A program made the position numbers and the translations under genes. DNA of 64,000 bases from Paraphoma chrysanthemicola (taxonomy: Eukaryota; Ascomycota; Dothideomycetes; Pleosporales; Phaeosphaeriaceae), in the NCBI GenBank assembly GCA_020744225.1, contig JAGMWG010000018.1:1054001-1118000 (forward strand), read 5' to 3'. The notes under the pieces are model-generated. The model made no database searches and was not told the DNA's origin. It saw only the letters and a program-made list of their open reading frames with translations. Positions 46,501-58,273 of this stretch are shown piece after piece (the first letter of the stretch is position 1; every line of letters begins with the position of its first letter).

Positions 46501-48555
46501 TCGATCTGTCATCACTGGATGAAGACACCCCTCTGCAGACCCCACGTCAATCTGGACTGGACCGATATTCGATGGCGTTCTCAGAGGCTCGTAGCTCCAT
46601 GCAACTAGAAGAGATGGAAGCTTTGGTAGACGAGAATGTTGCAGGCGACGAAGCTGCAGTCATCGAAAGATGCCTGCAACATATTAACGAATTCGCCACT
46701 GAAGGCCTGCGAACCTTGCTCTATGGCTATCGTTTCATCGATGAGAACGACTACCAAACATGGAAGAAAGGATACCTTGAAGCAACAACTAGCCTGGTTG
46801 ATCGCACACGTCTGATTGAAGAAGCCGGCGATATGATTGAACAGGATCTCGACCTTTGTGCCGCCACTGCCATAGAAGACAAGCTTCAACAAGGTGTGCC
46901 GGAAGCCATTGATAAGCTTCGTCGTGCCAAGATCAAGATGTGGATGCTTACTGGCGACAAGCGCGAGACTGCCATCAACATTGGCTATTCCTGTCGCCTA
47001 ATCAAAGACTACAGCAATGTCACTGTGCTTGATCACGAGACCGGCGAAGTCGAGCAAAGCATCGCTGCAGCCGTTCTAGCCATCAACGGTGGCGGTGTTG
47101 CACATTCCGTCATCGTCGTTGATGGTCAAACACTCTCGAAGATCACCGAAATTGATGCACTGCAAGTATTGTTCTATGAGCTGGCTATCATGGCCGACAG
47201 CGTGATCTGTTGTCGTGCTTCACCGAGCCAGAAAGCTATGCTTGTCAAGTCCATTCGCAAGCGTGTAAAGAAGAGCATCACACTAGCAATCGGGGACGGT
47301 GCGAACGATATCGCAATGATTCAGGAGGCCCATGTCGGCATCGGCATCACTGGCAAAGAAGGGTTGCAGGCGGCCAGGACGAGTGATTACAGCATTGCGC
47401 AGTTCAGATTTCTGGTAAAGTTGTTGCTTGTGCATGGGCGCTGGAATTACATCCGGACGTGCAAGTACACAGTTGGAACATTTTGGAAGGAAATGGTGAG
47501 GCATTTCACGTTCGAACCTGACAGTCAAGTGCTAACACGGTGATAGCTGTTCTATCTCACACAAGCACTCTATCAGCGCTCCGTTGGATATACTGGCACC
47601 TCACTATATGAATCATGGTCGCTGTCCATGTTCAACACGCTGTTCACCTCGCTACCTGTCATCTTCATGGGTGTCTTCGAAAAGGACTTATCTGCCTCCA
47701 CCCTCCTCGCAGTACCCGAACTGTACTGCAAAGGCCAACGCAATGGCGGCTTCAATTTCAAAGTCTATCTTGGCTGGATGTTCATGGCGAGTGGAGAAGC
47801 AATGGTTGTGTACTTCTGCATGCTAGGCCTCTACGGCCAGGCACTTTTCACTGAAGACAACTCCATCTTCGCCTTGGGCAGCATCACATACACGGCAGTC
47901 GTCTGGCTCATTGCCTTGAAGATGCAGTACGTATCCTCGTCAGCAAAATCTATTCTTTTCATGCTAACATACGAACAGATTCATCGAAACACACTCTAAG
48001 ACCCTCACCAACGCCATCGCGATCTTCCTCTCTATCGGCGGCTGGTTCCTTTGGAACATCATTCTCTCCGCTGCCTATAAATCTCCCTCTACAATCTACT
48101 ACGTCCGCGACACCTTTCTGCGCGGTTTCGGCGCCAGTCTCACTTGGTGGCTCTGCCTTATCATCATCCTGCTCTCTACCATCGTCTTCGAATTTGGAGT
48201 GCAGAGTCTCTGCGCCGCTTACTTCACCACCGACGAAGACGTGTTCCAAGCACTTGAGAAAGACCCGGCTGTGAAGAGAAGGTTTGAAGAGGCTAGTGCA
48301 ACAGAGCTGCAGATGGGATGGGATCGCAAGACAAATAGAGAGAAGGACCAAGAAGATAAGGTTAGAGAGGTGGTGCAGAAGGTCAAGGAGAGGGAGGCGG
48401 AGAGGAGGGAGATGGAGGTGGATGAATTGTTGAGGAAGAGGGTTGCGACGGTGGATTTTGAGAATGCGGAGGGGAGAGGGAGGGATGTGGAGGTGGATGG
48501 TGGGGATATCAACAAAGTGCTAAGCAGGGGATTTGGGGATGTGAAGACGAAGTAG
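43494..48555 (+). CDS. DNF3: P4-type ATPase, Dnf3-like phospholipid flippase
   Basis: Three exons, 43494-47495, 47547-47926 and 47979-48555; 1,652 residues. P4-ATPase motifs are complete: LDGETNLKSKQ (actuator), FSDKTGTLTDN with the phosphorylated Asp near 672, KGADSII (nucleotide domain), MLTGDKRETAINI and GDGANDIAMIQ (about 1267). About ten membrane helices are visible, the last six partly in exons 2 and 3 (TWWLCLIIILLSTIVFEFGV). The family flips phospholipids to the cytosolic leaflet; Dnf3 acts at the trans-Golgi and endosomes with a Cdc50-type partner. Length and the long insertion after DKTGTLT point to Dnf3 rather than Drs2 or Dnf1/2. The nucleotide domain holds an insert rich in R-x-S repeats (about 938-990). 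The N-terminal 250 residues are disordered. Introns were set by helix continuity (FWKEM-LFYLTQ; KMQ-FIETH). Confidence 0.92.
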
Positions 48556-49148
48556 TGTAGAGAAGTGACGAACTCGCTCCAAAATTCACTTACTTTATCA
48601 TTTGTTTTCCACTCGATCTTGATGTTCAACAATTTCGGCATTGCTAGGTTGTGATCGTGCAATGCGCGCCTGCTCCTATTGCAAAGACCTGGTGGCTGGG
48701 ACTATACTAGGCAGGATGTTGCTGGATCGACATGTTACTACATCCCGAATCAAACATAAGCCTGACTAGATGGCAGTCAAGGCTTATACAATAGGTGTGA
48801 GGAAGGAAAAGGATACAGAGGGACCATGTTCGCTGTTCGAGCAAGAGAGAGTGATCGTAGCGAACATAGAAGAAACCGCTCTAGAAGGAAAATAGCTCTC
48901 CAAGGAAGAATAGGATTTGAACGTATAGGCTATGAGACGTGAAAGAGACTGCCCTGGTATCAAACGGTCTGTAGATTGAGCGCAAGTGCAAATCTTTTGT
49001 GTAGGGTGCGTGGTCGTGACGTCCCAACCGCCAAGCTTAGTCATCTGCAGGTGGCTCAGTTCCAGCTGGCCGAGCATTGTCTTACTCCGCTTACATCCTT
49101 CTCCGTCTACGATCCTGGCCTTGTGCAGATGCTCTGTGACCTTTTATA
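48556..49148. other. Intergenic region upstream of HET gene 1
   Basis: 593 bases between two plus-strand genes. No coding pattern or repeat recognised; the right end is the promoter of the HET gene. Confidence 0.55.
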
Positions 49149-51598
49149 ATGGCCCTGCGTATTCCAGGCTTCAGCCACGGACGCCACGCTCCCCCACCCC
49201 AAGAAAACAACCACGCCAAGGCGTGTCCAGAAGGCTATGCCAGTCTTCACGAGCTATGCGATGCTTGTAGGGAGCTGGTTCGAATGGTAGAAAAGCCGAA
49301 GAAATCTCGCAGATGGTCGAAGAGCAAGAACAGAAATTGGAGCATTGACGATCCGGCAGACGAATTGATCGCCAGATCAGCGTCTTGTCATCTCTGCATG
49401 ATCATCCTGACTTGCTTCAAAACAAACTTGGCAAGCTTTCCCGGAGTCACGCAACAAAGTGATTGGGAAAAGGATGGTCGAATCAACTTCAGTATCGAAG
49501 ACAGGAAAACATTTGTTCCTGATGCAGATAACGACGATATCGCTGGGATTCGCGTTACTAAGAACGAACACGGGAAGGGATTTCTGACAATTGTACCATT
49601 CGAGTGTAAGAGCTTTCCCCCCTCTACAGCAAAGAGATATTCAATAACACTTTGCAGATGGCCACTTTGATAAGTTCGAAGGCATAGGCTACCTTGGTTT
49701 GGGTCATGCACCAAAAACTCCTCGCTACGATGCGACGCAATTACGATGTTGGCTGCACACATGTACTAGCAATCACTTGAACTGCCATACCTTTCAGCAC
49801 AGAGCCGTCAGCACAAGTATACGACCATCGAAATTGCTTGAAATTGGTGAAGACGTCGTGAAGCTTCGCAGCAACGATTCTGACCAGCATGCCGGGAAAA
49901 AGAGGTACGTGACGCTTTCCCACATGTGGGGTGATGATCCTGGCCAGCAATCAGTCCTGGAGCAATCGAGCATGTCGGATTTTGAGAGAGGTATTTCTTG
50001 CTCAGTACTTCCGGCAATCTTTCAAGAAGCTGTATTTCTCACGAGTAAGCATACCCAAGCTCCCTGATGGATAGCACATACATTGACGTGCGTGTGCAAA
50101 TGCCAGAACTTCTTGGTTTCCAATATATCTGGATAGATTCTCTCTGCATCGTTCAAGATTCCGAATCAGACTGGCAGCAAGAAGCACCGAAGATGGCGTA
50201 TGTGACCCGAACGATCTCAGAAGATTTGCCTGCTAACTTCACAGACAGCTCGATTTACGGCGGCGCCTCGTGTAATCTAGCTTGTGTTGTTCCTCCGTCA
50301 AAGTTCGATCGTAATTCGAGGCTCGACCCAAGATCCGCTTTACCCTGCATCTTACGCGAAGCCTCGCGGCAAACGGAGGGGCTGTATGCAGTTGGAGAAT
50401 ACCGCGACAGACGTCAACTTGAAAATGGCATATACGCCAGCGATTGGTATGACCCTGCTCAATGGCCTCTGTCCTCGCGAGCTTGGTAGGTGCTAGACTT
50501 TGCAGTGGTTGGTCGCCCAACGATTCCTTACTTACAATAACACGCAGGACATTCCAAGAGCAGATCCTGGCCCCGCGTACAGTCTACTTTGGTCACCAGA
50601 GCCTTCTGTGGGAATGTGCCGAAGCGCAAATCGATGAATGGCTGGGACGTACGGAGCAGCGCTTCATGCCGGGCGTGCCTTCAAAGACCGAGATATACAG
50701 TACCCTATATAACGAAGAGCCAGGACAGGCGCAGAGTCATCTCGAATCGGCCCTGGCACCGACTTTGGTGCTGTGGAATTCCCTCATCAAGGAGTACAGG
50801 TTGAGAGCACTCACAAAACCTGAAGACAGAGTCATGGCAATCGCTGGCATCGCTCGGGCTATACACGATGTCAAGGGTTTAACGTACCTGGCCGGTCTGT
50901 GGCTCGAACATGTGCCGATGTGTCTTGTATGGTGCATGCGCCCGACCTCAAGTAACCCGGCCAAGCCTTTGAGTGAGCCCGCTTTGTCCAATGCACCAAC
51001 CTGGTCATGGTTGAGCATCGGGATAGACAGTCGATACAGCCTCCGTCCAGACCTTGCAATGAGGTATTTCGACGAACTAAACAAAGAAAAGTCTGCGGGA
51101 ACGATTTTTGAAGCCACTGTTATTTCTTTCAAATGGCCAAACGACCCTCCGAACCACTCGCCAGGAACGTCCTTTCATATCTTTGAAGGGCTTCAAATCA
51201 CACTCAATATGCACGTACTGCCAATTGACACCGCCGTGCGAAAGTCTTCCTACATCAATAATCACCTCACCGTGTACATCCACGAACCCCATTGCATGAA
51301 CCACTTTGTGTATCTTCCCGATGTCCCTGCCGAGGGCGATCAGCTCCCACTTGGAGCTATGCTAGGTCTATTGCGAGAAACAAGACAAGGGCCCCGGATA
51401 GGGACCTCCTGGCAGGCTCCGACGATCTACAGTCTTGTTGGACTGGTTCTGGTCACGGCTCCAAAAGCAGGTACCTGGCGAAAAACAGGAGTCTGGGTAA
51501 TGAGAATTGAATTGAAGGAGCTTTCGGATCGGCCGGACCCAACAGTATTCAATATCTTGCGAGGAGCGAGAGGAATGAAGCGGATGACTTTGGTCTGA
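49149..51598 (+). CDS. HET-domain protein 1
   Basis: Five exons, 49149-49605, 49658-50044, 50107-50197, 50249-50485 and 50548-51598; 740 residues. The N-terminal region has paired Cys motifs (SLHELCDACREL; SCHLCMII). The HET core reads YVTLSHMWGDD, RKLLGFQYIWIDSLCIVQD, APKMASIYGGASCNLA and SRAWTFQEQILAPRTVYFGH, in the usual order. A long C-terminal region carries LTKPEDRVMAIAGIARAI and ends RMTLV. HET domains mediate vegetative incompatibility and related cell-death reactions in filamentous fungi; most paralogues have no known partner. The acceptors before exons 3 and 4 were chosen to keep RKLLGFQYIWIDS and KMASIYGG intact. A related gene lies in the opposite direction at 59258-61681. No NACHT or WD40 part is fused to it. 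Confidence 0.88.
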
Positions 51599-51828
51599 TG
51601 GCTGCGAGTGATGCTGTCTCTTCCAAGACTACCATTCTCTCGCGTCGTGCGCAGCTTACAAGTGCGGACTGAACGTCGCGATCTCAAACTTGGCCTCACT
51701 GTTATTGCTGCGAATCCACAATTGCAGCAGTCACATGTCCGTAAATCTGGATTTCCTGAGTCGTGACATTCGCGAGATTCTTTGGCACACTTCCAAAGAT
51801 TATGGGAAGGTCTTCGTGTTGAGCATCA

Positions 51829-53252
51829 TCACGACTTCGTCCACCCCTCCCATCCAGCATACAGCCGTTGGAGACGACCATACTCATCTGGGCCAGAAAA
51901 GATCGAATCGATGGCTCTCTCGCAAAGTACTCTGATGTCTTGTCGGCTGAGACTAAAGTGCTGGGCTGCGAGATAATACTCCTCAGACAAAGGGCTGCAG
52001 AAGACACCCACATCATCGGTCTGGATTCAGTCAGTACAGCCAAGGAGATTTGATATGTGGAACGGACGCTGAGAGCTACTGGTACGGTGGTCTTCCTCCA
52101 CATGCCGAAGTGGTGGTCAGAGTAGGTGCCAGTGATCATCTTGGCGTGCACGTTGCAGCTGAGACAGAGCTCGACACCAATATTTTCCTCCTTGATGATG
52201 TCCTGATACTCTTCCTTTACGTGGATAACATGACCAAGGCGATCGGGCTTCCACGACAACAAGGTCGACAGTTCAACATCCGATGCCGAAACCTCTCCTT
52301 CTGCAAAGTGCAATGTGATCTTCAAGCCTGCGGCTTTCGCTCGGGCGAAGGCGTCTGCGAAGATGCGAACATCGCCTTTGGCTGGGTCGCCACATAGGTC
52401 GACTGCAACTACTCCAGCTGACTGATACTTGATGGCTAAGTCGACGACTTCCTGTGCTTCAGCAACGGTGTTACGACGATCGATGGAGAGGATCAGGAAG
52501 GCTCGCATGGTATTTGTATCGTCTTCGTTGTGCACATTGAGTATATCCACAATGTTCTTCACGTAGTCATCCTTGCTTAGATGGACTGCAGGCATTGCTC
52601 TCGGCGTGGTCCGAAGTTCAAGATAGACGACTCCATCCGCCTGAAAGTCTCGGAGAACCGCTTTCGTTGAGTATCTTGAACGCCATCAGCCATGCTTTTG
52701 ACACGCAATACATTGGGTAGGCATACTGGATGCTGGGCAGGTCATTGCAGAGCTTGTAGATGTAGGATGAGAACAGTGGGAAGAATCTGACGATCCATCA
52801 GCGGTTTGCCCTGACCCAAAGTTTGTTTGCCCGAGATGCGCGTTTGGGCACTAGAGCTCGAGCTGACGGGATTTTGAGCCGCGTCGCCATGCACAGCACG
52901 GAAGCAGAAGCTAGTCAGGACGCAACGCGCATTCGCTCGTTGGCCAGATGCAGCCTACGTCTTGATATCATAGTCAACTTTGCCGAGCGGAATAGCGATC
53001 AGAGGATCTGGCAGCTCCAGCGCAGCATCTTGGGCTATCTTCGTCTCCCAAATCTCGTGCAGGCACTCCCGACTGATACTGCCCGTGAGGTGGGCGTGAA
53101 GCTGAGACGGTGAGTTAGCACGCTGCGAACGGAAAGGTTCATGCGTTCCTGGCGCTCTCGCTTAAGTAATCAGGGGAGGTTGGCGCCAGTACCTCAATCT
53201 TTGGTAGACGCAGGGTAAAGGCGAGGTCGACAGGGCCGTCAATGACAGACAT
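51829..53252 (-). CDS. Adenosine deaminase-like protein (ADAL / N6-methyl-AMP deaminase type)
   Basis: Five exons, 53252-53193, 53101-52959, 52786-52727, 52674-52068 and 52020-51829; 353 residues, the usual length for the family. Metal-binding and catalytic blocks are in order: LPKIELHAHLTGSIS (HxH near 22-24), FFPLFSSYIYKLCNDLPSI, DGVVYLELRTTPRAM, VVAVDLCGDP, ITLHFAEGE (zinc His and catalytic Glu), RLGHVIHV, VELCLSCNV, and VALSTDDVGVF with the Asp pair formed across the last splice. Members deaminate N6-methyl-AMP or adenosine-type nucleotides in the cytosol. A reading that ignores introns would begin at 52595 and miss HxH, and would also run on past 52068 in the wrong frame, losing STDD. 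Convergent with HET gene 1, 230 bases away, and divergent from the G-beta gene. Confidence 0.92.
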
Positions 53253-53930
53253 GGCGGGCGAAAGTGCACTTTTCGTATTGGTGGCGCGCGTAAGCTTCTC
53301 GAAAGGCAGATGGAAAAGTGATAGACTCGTGAAGCGCTTTGTGGTTAGCCGGTGCAGGGAGCGGACGAATAGGCGGCGAGCAAGCCCCCAAAAGAGGAGG
53401 TGCGCTGCAGGAGATTGCATCGCGCCTTCTTCATCTTCGCCCGCTGGTGGCCAACATTGCGCCCTGAATTGCCTGCTTTGCTGCCCTTCACCAAACACCA
53501 CTGCTCTCCAGACGCTGCAACTCGGATCGACGCCAACACCCCGCAATTGCAGTTGCCGCGCTTGCTGCCCATTGTTGGCTGTGTCTTGTCGTGGTTCCGC
53601 CGCTGAGGAACGCCCTTTGACCTCGCAGCTGTTGCTCGGCTAACCTAGACCCCGGCCCGCCTCTCGTACCTCTCATCTCCAGCACTCCCACTGCAACGCT
53701 TCCCCATCCCCAAACGCCCCCACGACCGTCCTCTGCTGTCGCCGTCTCTGCGCAAGCAATTGCATCTGCTGCGCGCGCCTCTGTCGCCATTGCCCGCCTG
53801 TCCGCCACCTGTCCCAGCCGTGTTTCGGTGTCCGGGCTGCTGCGCTCCCTGCCAGGCCCCTGGATTGCCTGCCTCGCCGCTTCGCCCTTTGCGACCCGCC
53901 CCCTCCAACGCCTGGCCGTGACTGCGTAGC
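53253..53930. promoter_or_regulatory. Divergent promoter region, ADAL / G-beta
   Basis: 678 bases between the two start codons. The G-beta side (about 53640-53930) is a strongly C/T-rich leader without upstream ATGs, fitting a well-translated housekeeping transcript. No other gene is seen. Confidence 0.5.
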
Positions 53931-55237
53931 ATGGCCGACATGAACCAAGAGTCTATCCAGCAGAAGATCCAGATCGCGCGGCGCGATGCAGAGGCGCTCA
54001 AGGACAGGATAAAACGGAAGAAGGACGAGCTTGCTGACACAACCCGTACGTCTTGATCCCGGCACGGTTACGCACTGCGCCGCCAGCACACACACACATG
54101 CAAATAGACGTACACACGATGCTAACACACTGCGCGCAGTTCGCGATGTCGCGAGAGATCGCGTCGAGGCCCTGCCGCGCCTCACCATGAAGACGAAGCG
54201 GACCCTGAAGGGCCATCTTGCCAAGATCTACGCCATGCACTGGTCGACGGACCGCCGACATCTCGTCTCGGCCTCGCAAGACGGCAAGCTCATCATCTGG
54301 GATGCCTACACCACCAACAAGGTCCATGCCATCCCGCTCCGCTCGTCCTGGGTCATGACCTGCGCCTACTCGCCCTCGGGCAACTACGTCGCATGCGGTG
54401 GTCTCGACAACATCTGCTCCATCTACAACCTGTCCGCGCGGGAAGGCCCGACGCGCGTTGCGCGCGAGCTGTCTGGCCACTCAGGCTACCTCAGCTGCTG
54501 CAGATTTATCAGCGACAAGCGCATTCTCACCTCGTCCGGCGACATGACGTGCGTGCTCTGGGACCTGGAAACTGGCTCCAAGGTGCACGAGTTTGCCGAC
54601 CACCTCGGCGATGTGATGAGCTTGAGCATTAATCCTCTGGACCACAACCAGTTCGTGTCTGGCGCCTGCGACGCATTTGCTAAGCTGTGGGATATCCGAC
54701 AGCAGAAGTGCGTGCAGACCTTTGCTGCGCACGATTCCGACATCAACGCCATCCAATTCTTCCCCAACGGAAACGCGTTCGGTACTGGATCTGACGACGC
54801 ATCCTGCCGTCTTTTCGACATCCGCGCCGATCGCGAGCTCGCTTCGTACCAGGTACGTCTAGACTGCCAGCATGTGCTTGCTTTTTGGCTTACTAATGCC
54901 ATCTCAGATTCCCGAGCCTGTCTGCGGCATCACATCTGTTGCATTCTCCGTGTCGGGCAGACTGCTGTTCGCCGGTTACGACGATTTCGAGTGCAAGGTT
55001 TGTGGCTCCGATACCTCCTGCTGCTAAAAGACTGACATTTGTCCAGGTATGGGACGTTCTGCGCGGCGAACGTGTTGGTACATTGCAAGGACACGACAAC
55101 CGGGTCAGCTGTCTCGGCGTGAGTAACGATGCACTCAGTCTCTGCACTGGTTCCTGGGATTCAATGGTAGGTTTCACATGCGCTATTACAACGCGCCGCA
55201 TATAGCTAACATGACACAGCTCCGCATCTGGGCATAA
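53931..55237 (+). CDS. Heterotrimeric G-protein beta subunit
   Basis: Five exons, 53931-54045, 54140-54852, 54908-54997, 55047-55166 and 55220-55237; 351 residues. The N-terminal helix (QQKIQIARRDAEALKDRIKR) pairs with G-gamma as a coiled coil. Seven WD40 blades follow: RTLKGHLAKIYAMHWSTD, DGKLIIWDAYT, CAYSPSGNYVACGGLDN, GHSGYLSCCRF, DMTCVLWDLETG, FVSGACDAFAKLWDIR, HDSDINAIQFFPNGNAF, DDASCRLFDIRADRELASYQ, and after splicing IPEPVCGITSVAFSVSGRLL, VWDVLRGERVGTLQGHDNRV and LRIWA at the end. It is the orthologue of A. nidulans SfaD and Magnaporthe Mgb1, which signal in growth, sporulation and mating. The 18-base last exon (LRIWA and stop) is required for the closing strand. The first intron contains a short CA repeat. 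The phosducin-like gene lies 2.1 kb downstream. Confidence 0.95.
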
Positions 55238-57339
55238 GGGCATAATTGCAGAGCCTGTGACAAGAAGCGACGCCATGTGACGATGCGAATATGGACGACG
55301 ACCGTGTGCGCTTCTCTAATTTCTGGTCATACCAACACAACATCATATCTCCCGAGCTCCGTCTGTCTTACCATACCCACCTGCATACTACCTCTGCCGG
55401 GAGAGCTCTATACACCGCGGCCTTGCACCAGCATAATACACCTATTTTGGACAAAGTTGATGCGAATATTGCATCACTCGGTGGATAGGCGCCCGGGACC
55501 TTTTTGCTCCGTGTTCTTTCCTTACATACCACTGTGCTCTTATTTCCCTTCGACAACGCGAGCCTTGTCGTTTTCTCCCAGCGTACGGGTTGGCTGTTTT
55601 GCGTACATTATCCGAGATCAATCCACTGAGTTCAAGCTGATCTTCTCCCATGTCATGTTTCTTTTGCCTTAGGGGATTTTAAAAGTAGTCAGAGGAGGAG
55701 ACGGGGAGTGCGAGACGGCGCGTGTATGCTGGCTTGTAAGCGGTGGTTTGGTGACTAAGACGATTGAGGCATGCGTCGAGGAGGCACGGATTAGGAGACG
55801 GCGTCATGTATGAATTTCTGATTGCGCAAGGCATTGGTTGGTAGTCAGTCATCCATTCCCTGAACCGGCGTTGCCTCTCTTTTCGTGTCCCAATGCGTTT
55901 GTCTGCGCAGCCGAATCTCCGCGCAAGCGAGATGACAATGCTGTCTGAGCTAACCCCTTTCCTTTCAGCCTTGCGATGGCCGTTGAAATGGGGACATGAC
56001 ACTCAGACCGGCTCCTTCTCGGAAGGAACATCCTTCCACGCGGCTTCCAGAAGCACCCTCGACCATAATGCCGTGGTTCTGGCGGCTGCAGCGGGCGTGG
56101 AGTCATTAACGCACGGATAGGATAAATGCATCACAAGCAGGGGCAGTATGGTTGCAACGGCTCGCGTATCTCTGTGACAGGTATATGTCGCGAGGGTGCA
56201 GTGTTATGGGACTTTAACAGATGTCATTTCTCTGAGGCTCAAGCGAAGTGAAGGTGGCGCGCTCCGTGCGCAGCCAGGTCAGATGAAGACTCCAAGCAAA
56301 GCATCTGAGGGACGCATAACGGGGTCATGACACAGCGAGACTGGACTCTTGTGAGAGCCACGGCCACGGCACCTACAAACCTTCTCGAGGACAGGCTTGC
56401 GAGAGCGACCACGTCAGTCGCTCCGAATGCACCACCGCATGGCTCTTGCGCTCCGTCCAAACTCACCGCCGTGCAAGTCTCGGGATGAAAAGGGAGCATA
56501 CCAGTCACGGGGGCATAACGTCCTCTAATAAGACCGCGCAAAGCCAATTTTAGCTGGCATAGTCATCGACCACCGTGTTTCCAAAGCAGGAAGACGCTCG
56601 GGCCGGTGCAGGAGATGACCTTCGCTTCTGGAAAAGAAATCGAAGCTCGCGCACAGAGCAGCTGGAGATGATGGCCGTGTTAGGGAAGAAGAAACGTCAC
56701 GTCCTAGGCGCTCTCCTTACCAGGCGCCCTGCTCTCAGGCTACGTGGATTTTCAATGCATGCAACAGTCGGAACCCGAGACACTGGCAACCAAAAGCAAC
56801 GCATGAGCAGGCAGACAGCGGCGTGATGGCAAAGGCCATGATGTGACACGCTCACGGTTGAAGCCGAGGGCGCGTAGCAGAAGACGTTTCAGCTTCGCCA
56901 ATGACGCCGGCTGGGTCCCGCCCATTGGCCGCGAGCGAGGCCCTCTGTTTCGCGCTCGAGGGTCCGTTTCAGCAAAAGCACGAATGCTCGCCCCCTCTCG
57001 ACGATCCTGCCTGGGTTGTCGCGAGTGGACGCGCCTCACCTCAGCCCTAAAGCAGACTGACGGCATGGCTGTCCCTGCATGCTCACGAGCATCAGCGCTG
57101 CGGCGTCCTGTCCACGTCAAGCATTCCCCAGTGTGGGTATCCAATGACGGCGCTGAAACGGCGCTGCTTTCTGAGAATAGTGCCTGTCCCTGCCGTTCGG
57201 CGCGCCAAGCCCTGTCACTGCTTCTCCTCCCATCCCAGCAACCCAGCTGCCTTCGTTTTCGCAACACCGCACCCATCCCTCCACCGTTCCATATACAAAT
57301 ACCCCCGTGTCCCCCGCCGGCCCACCCGGTTTTCCCACC
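55238..57339. other. Intergenic region between G-beta and phosducin-like genes
   Basis: 2.1 kb without a supportable gene. Frames on both strands in 55277-57343 (for example 55277-55672 plus, 56752-57423 minus) show no family motif and are partly the leader of the phosducin-like gene. No repeat or transposon motif seen. Confidence 0.5.
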
Positions 57340-58273
57340 ATGACTACCACTGCTGCCCAGGACGAATTCAACGAGTTGATGCGCGACAAGGACCGCGAAT
57401 CTAGACATCCCGAAGACAGACACGACGACAGCGACATCTCCGACTCGGCTTCTGCTGGCGCTGCCGACGACTACCTCGAGAAGATTGACACCGACGACGA
57501 GCTCGACCTACCCGCCGACATGCGTTCCAACTACTACATGCCCTCGCACATTCGGTCGGAAGCCAACACCGGCCCGAAAGGTGTCATTGCCGATGCCCAG
57601 GCGTTTGAGCAGGCAAAGAAGCAGGCACGCCGTTTCACATGGAAGAAGACTACGCCACCGCCAACACAATACAGTGTGAATGCGTGGCACGAGAAGGATG
57701 CTTCGTCCGAAGAAGACAACGAGGACAGCTTCATGAAGGAGTGGCGCGCCGCGAGGTTGAGGGAGCTACAGAACGTGGGCCAGCGGATACGATCACGGAC
57801 GAATAGCCCGAGCAGGCGGATATATGGCAATTTTCCGCTCGTAGATGCCGAGGGGTATCTTGATGCGATTGACAAGTCGTCGCCGGAAACCACAGTCGTT
57901 GTCTTTGTATATAGCGACGATGTAAGTCTGCCCAGCTCCCAACTCAACTTTGCCGGTCTAACAATCACAGTCCCAAGTCACACGAGAGGTCGAGGCCTGT
58001 ATGCGAGAAGTTGCTCTGCGCAACGACACAACGCGTTTCATCAAGCTACACAATTCAGAAGCGGAAATGGAAGAGGAAGGTCTCCCTGCCATACTTGCCT
58101 ATAAACGCGGCGACAAAGTGGCCGGCTTGGTTCCATTACTCAACGAGTTGCCCGACGATTCTGAGCTGAGTGCTGTCGCCTTAGAGACATGCTTCAGGCG
58201 GTGAGTCACCCCAGTATCCAGCATGAAACAGAGCATCAGCTGACAGACTCCTCACAGGTCACGCATTCTATGA
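57340..58273 (+). CDS. Phosducin-like protein (G-beta-gamma assembly co-chaperone)
   Basis: Three exons, 57340-57921, 57971-58200 and 58258-58273; 275 residues. The N-terminal half is acidic and helical, with the phosducin features DEFNELMRDKD, YYMPSHIRSEANTGPKGVI and DAQAFEQAKKQARRF. FMKEWRAARLRELQ leads into the thioredoxin-like C-domain (VDAEGYLDAIDKSSPETTVVV, REVALRNDTTRFIKLHN, GLPAILAYKRGDKVAGLVPL). Phosducin-like proteins act with the CCT chaperonin to fold G-beta and assemble it with G-gamma; A. nidulans PhnA is needed for SfaD-type signalling. I favour splicing of the last intron, which gives an FRRSRIL end like the basic tails of relatives; without splicing the protein stops two residues after the same Phe (58202-58204). 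It lies in the same direction as the G-beta gene. Confidence 0.88.

Noticed and set aside
51702..52595. 297-codon continuous frame as the whole adenosine deaminase-like gene
   Set aside because: It lacks the HxH metal motif and loses STDD at its end; four introns restore both and give the normal family length.
56752..57423. 223-codon minus-strand frame opposite the phosducin-like leader
   Set aside because: It overlaps the start of a secure plus-strand gene and is Arg/Ser/Gly-rich in the manner of an antisense shadow.
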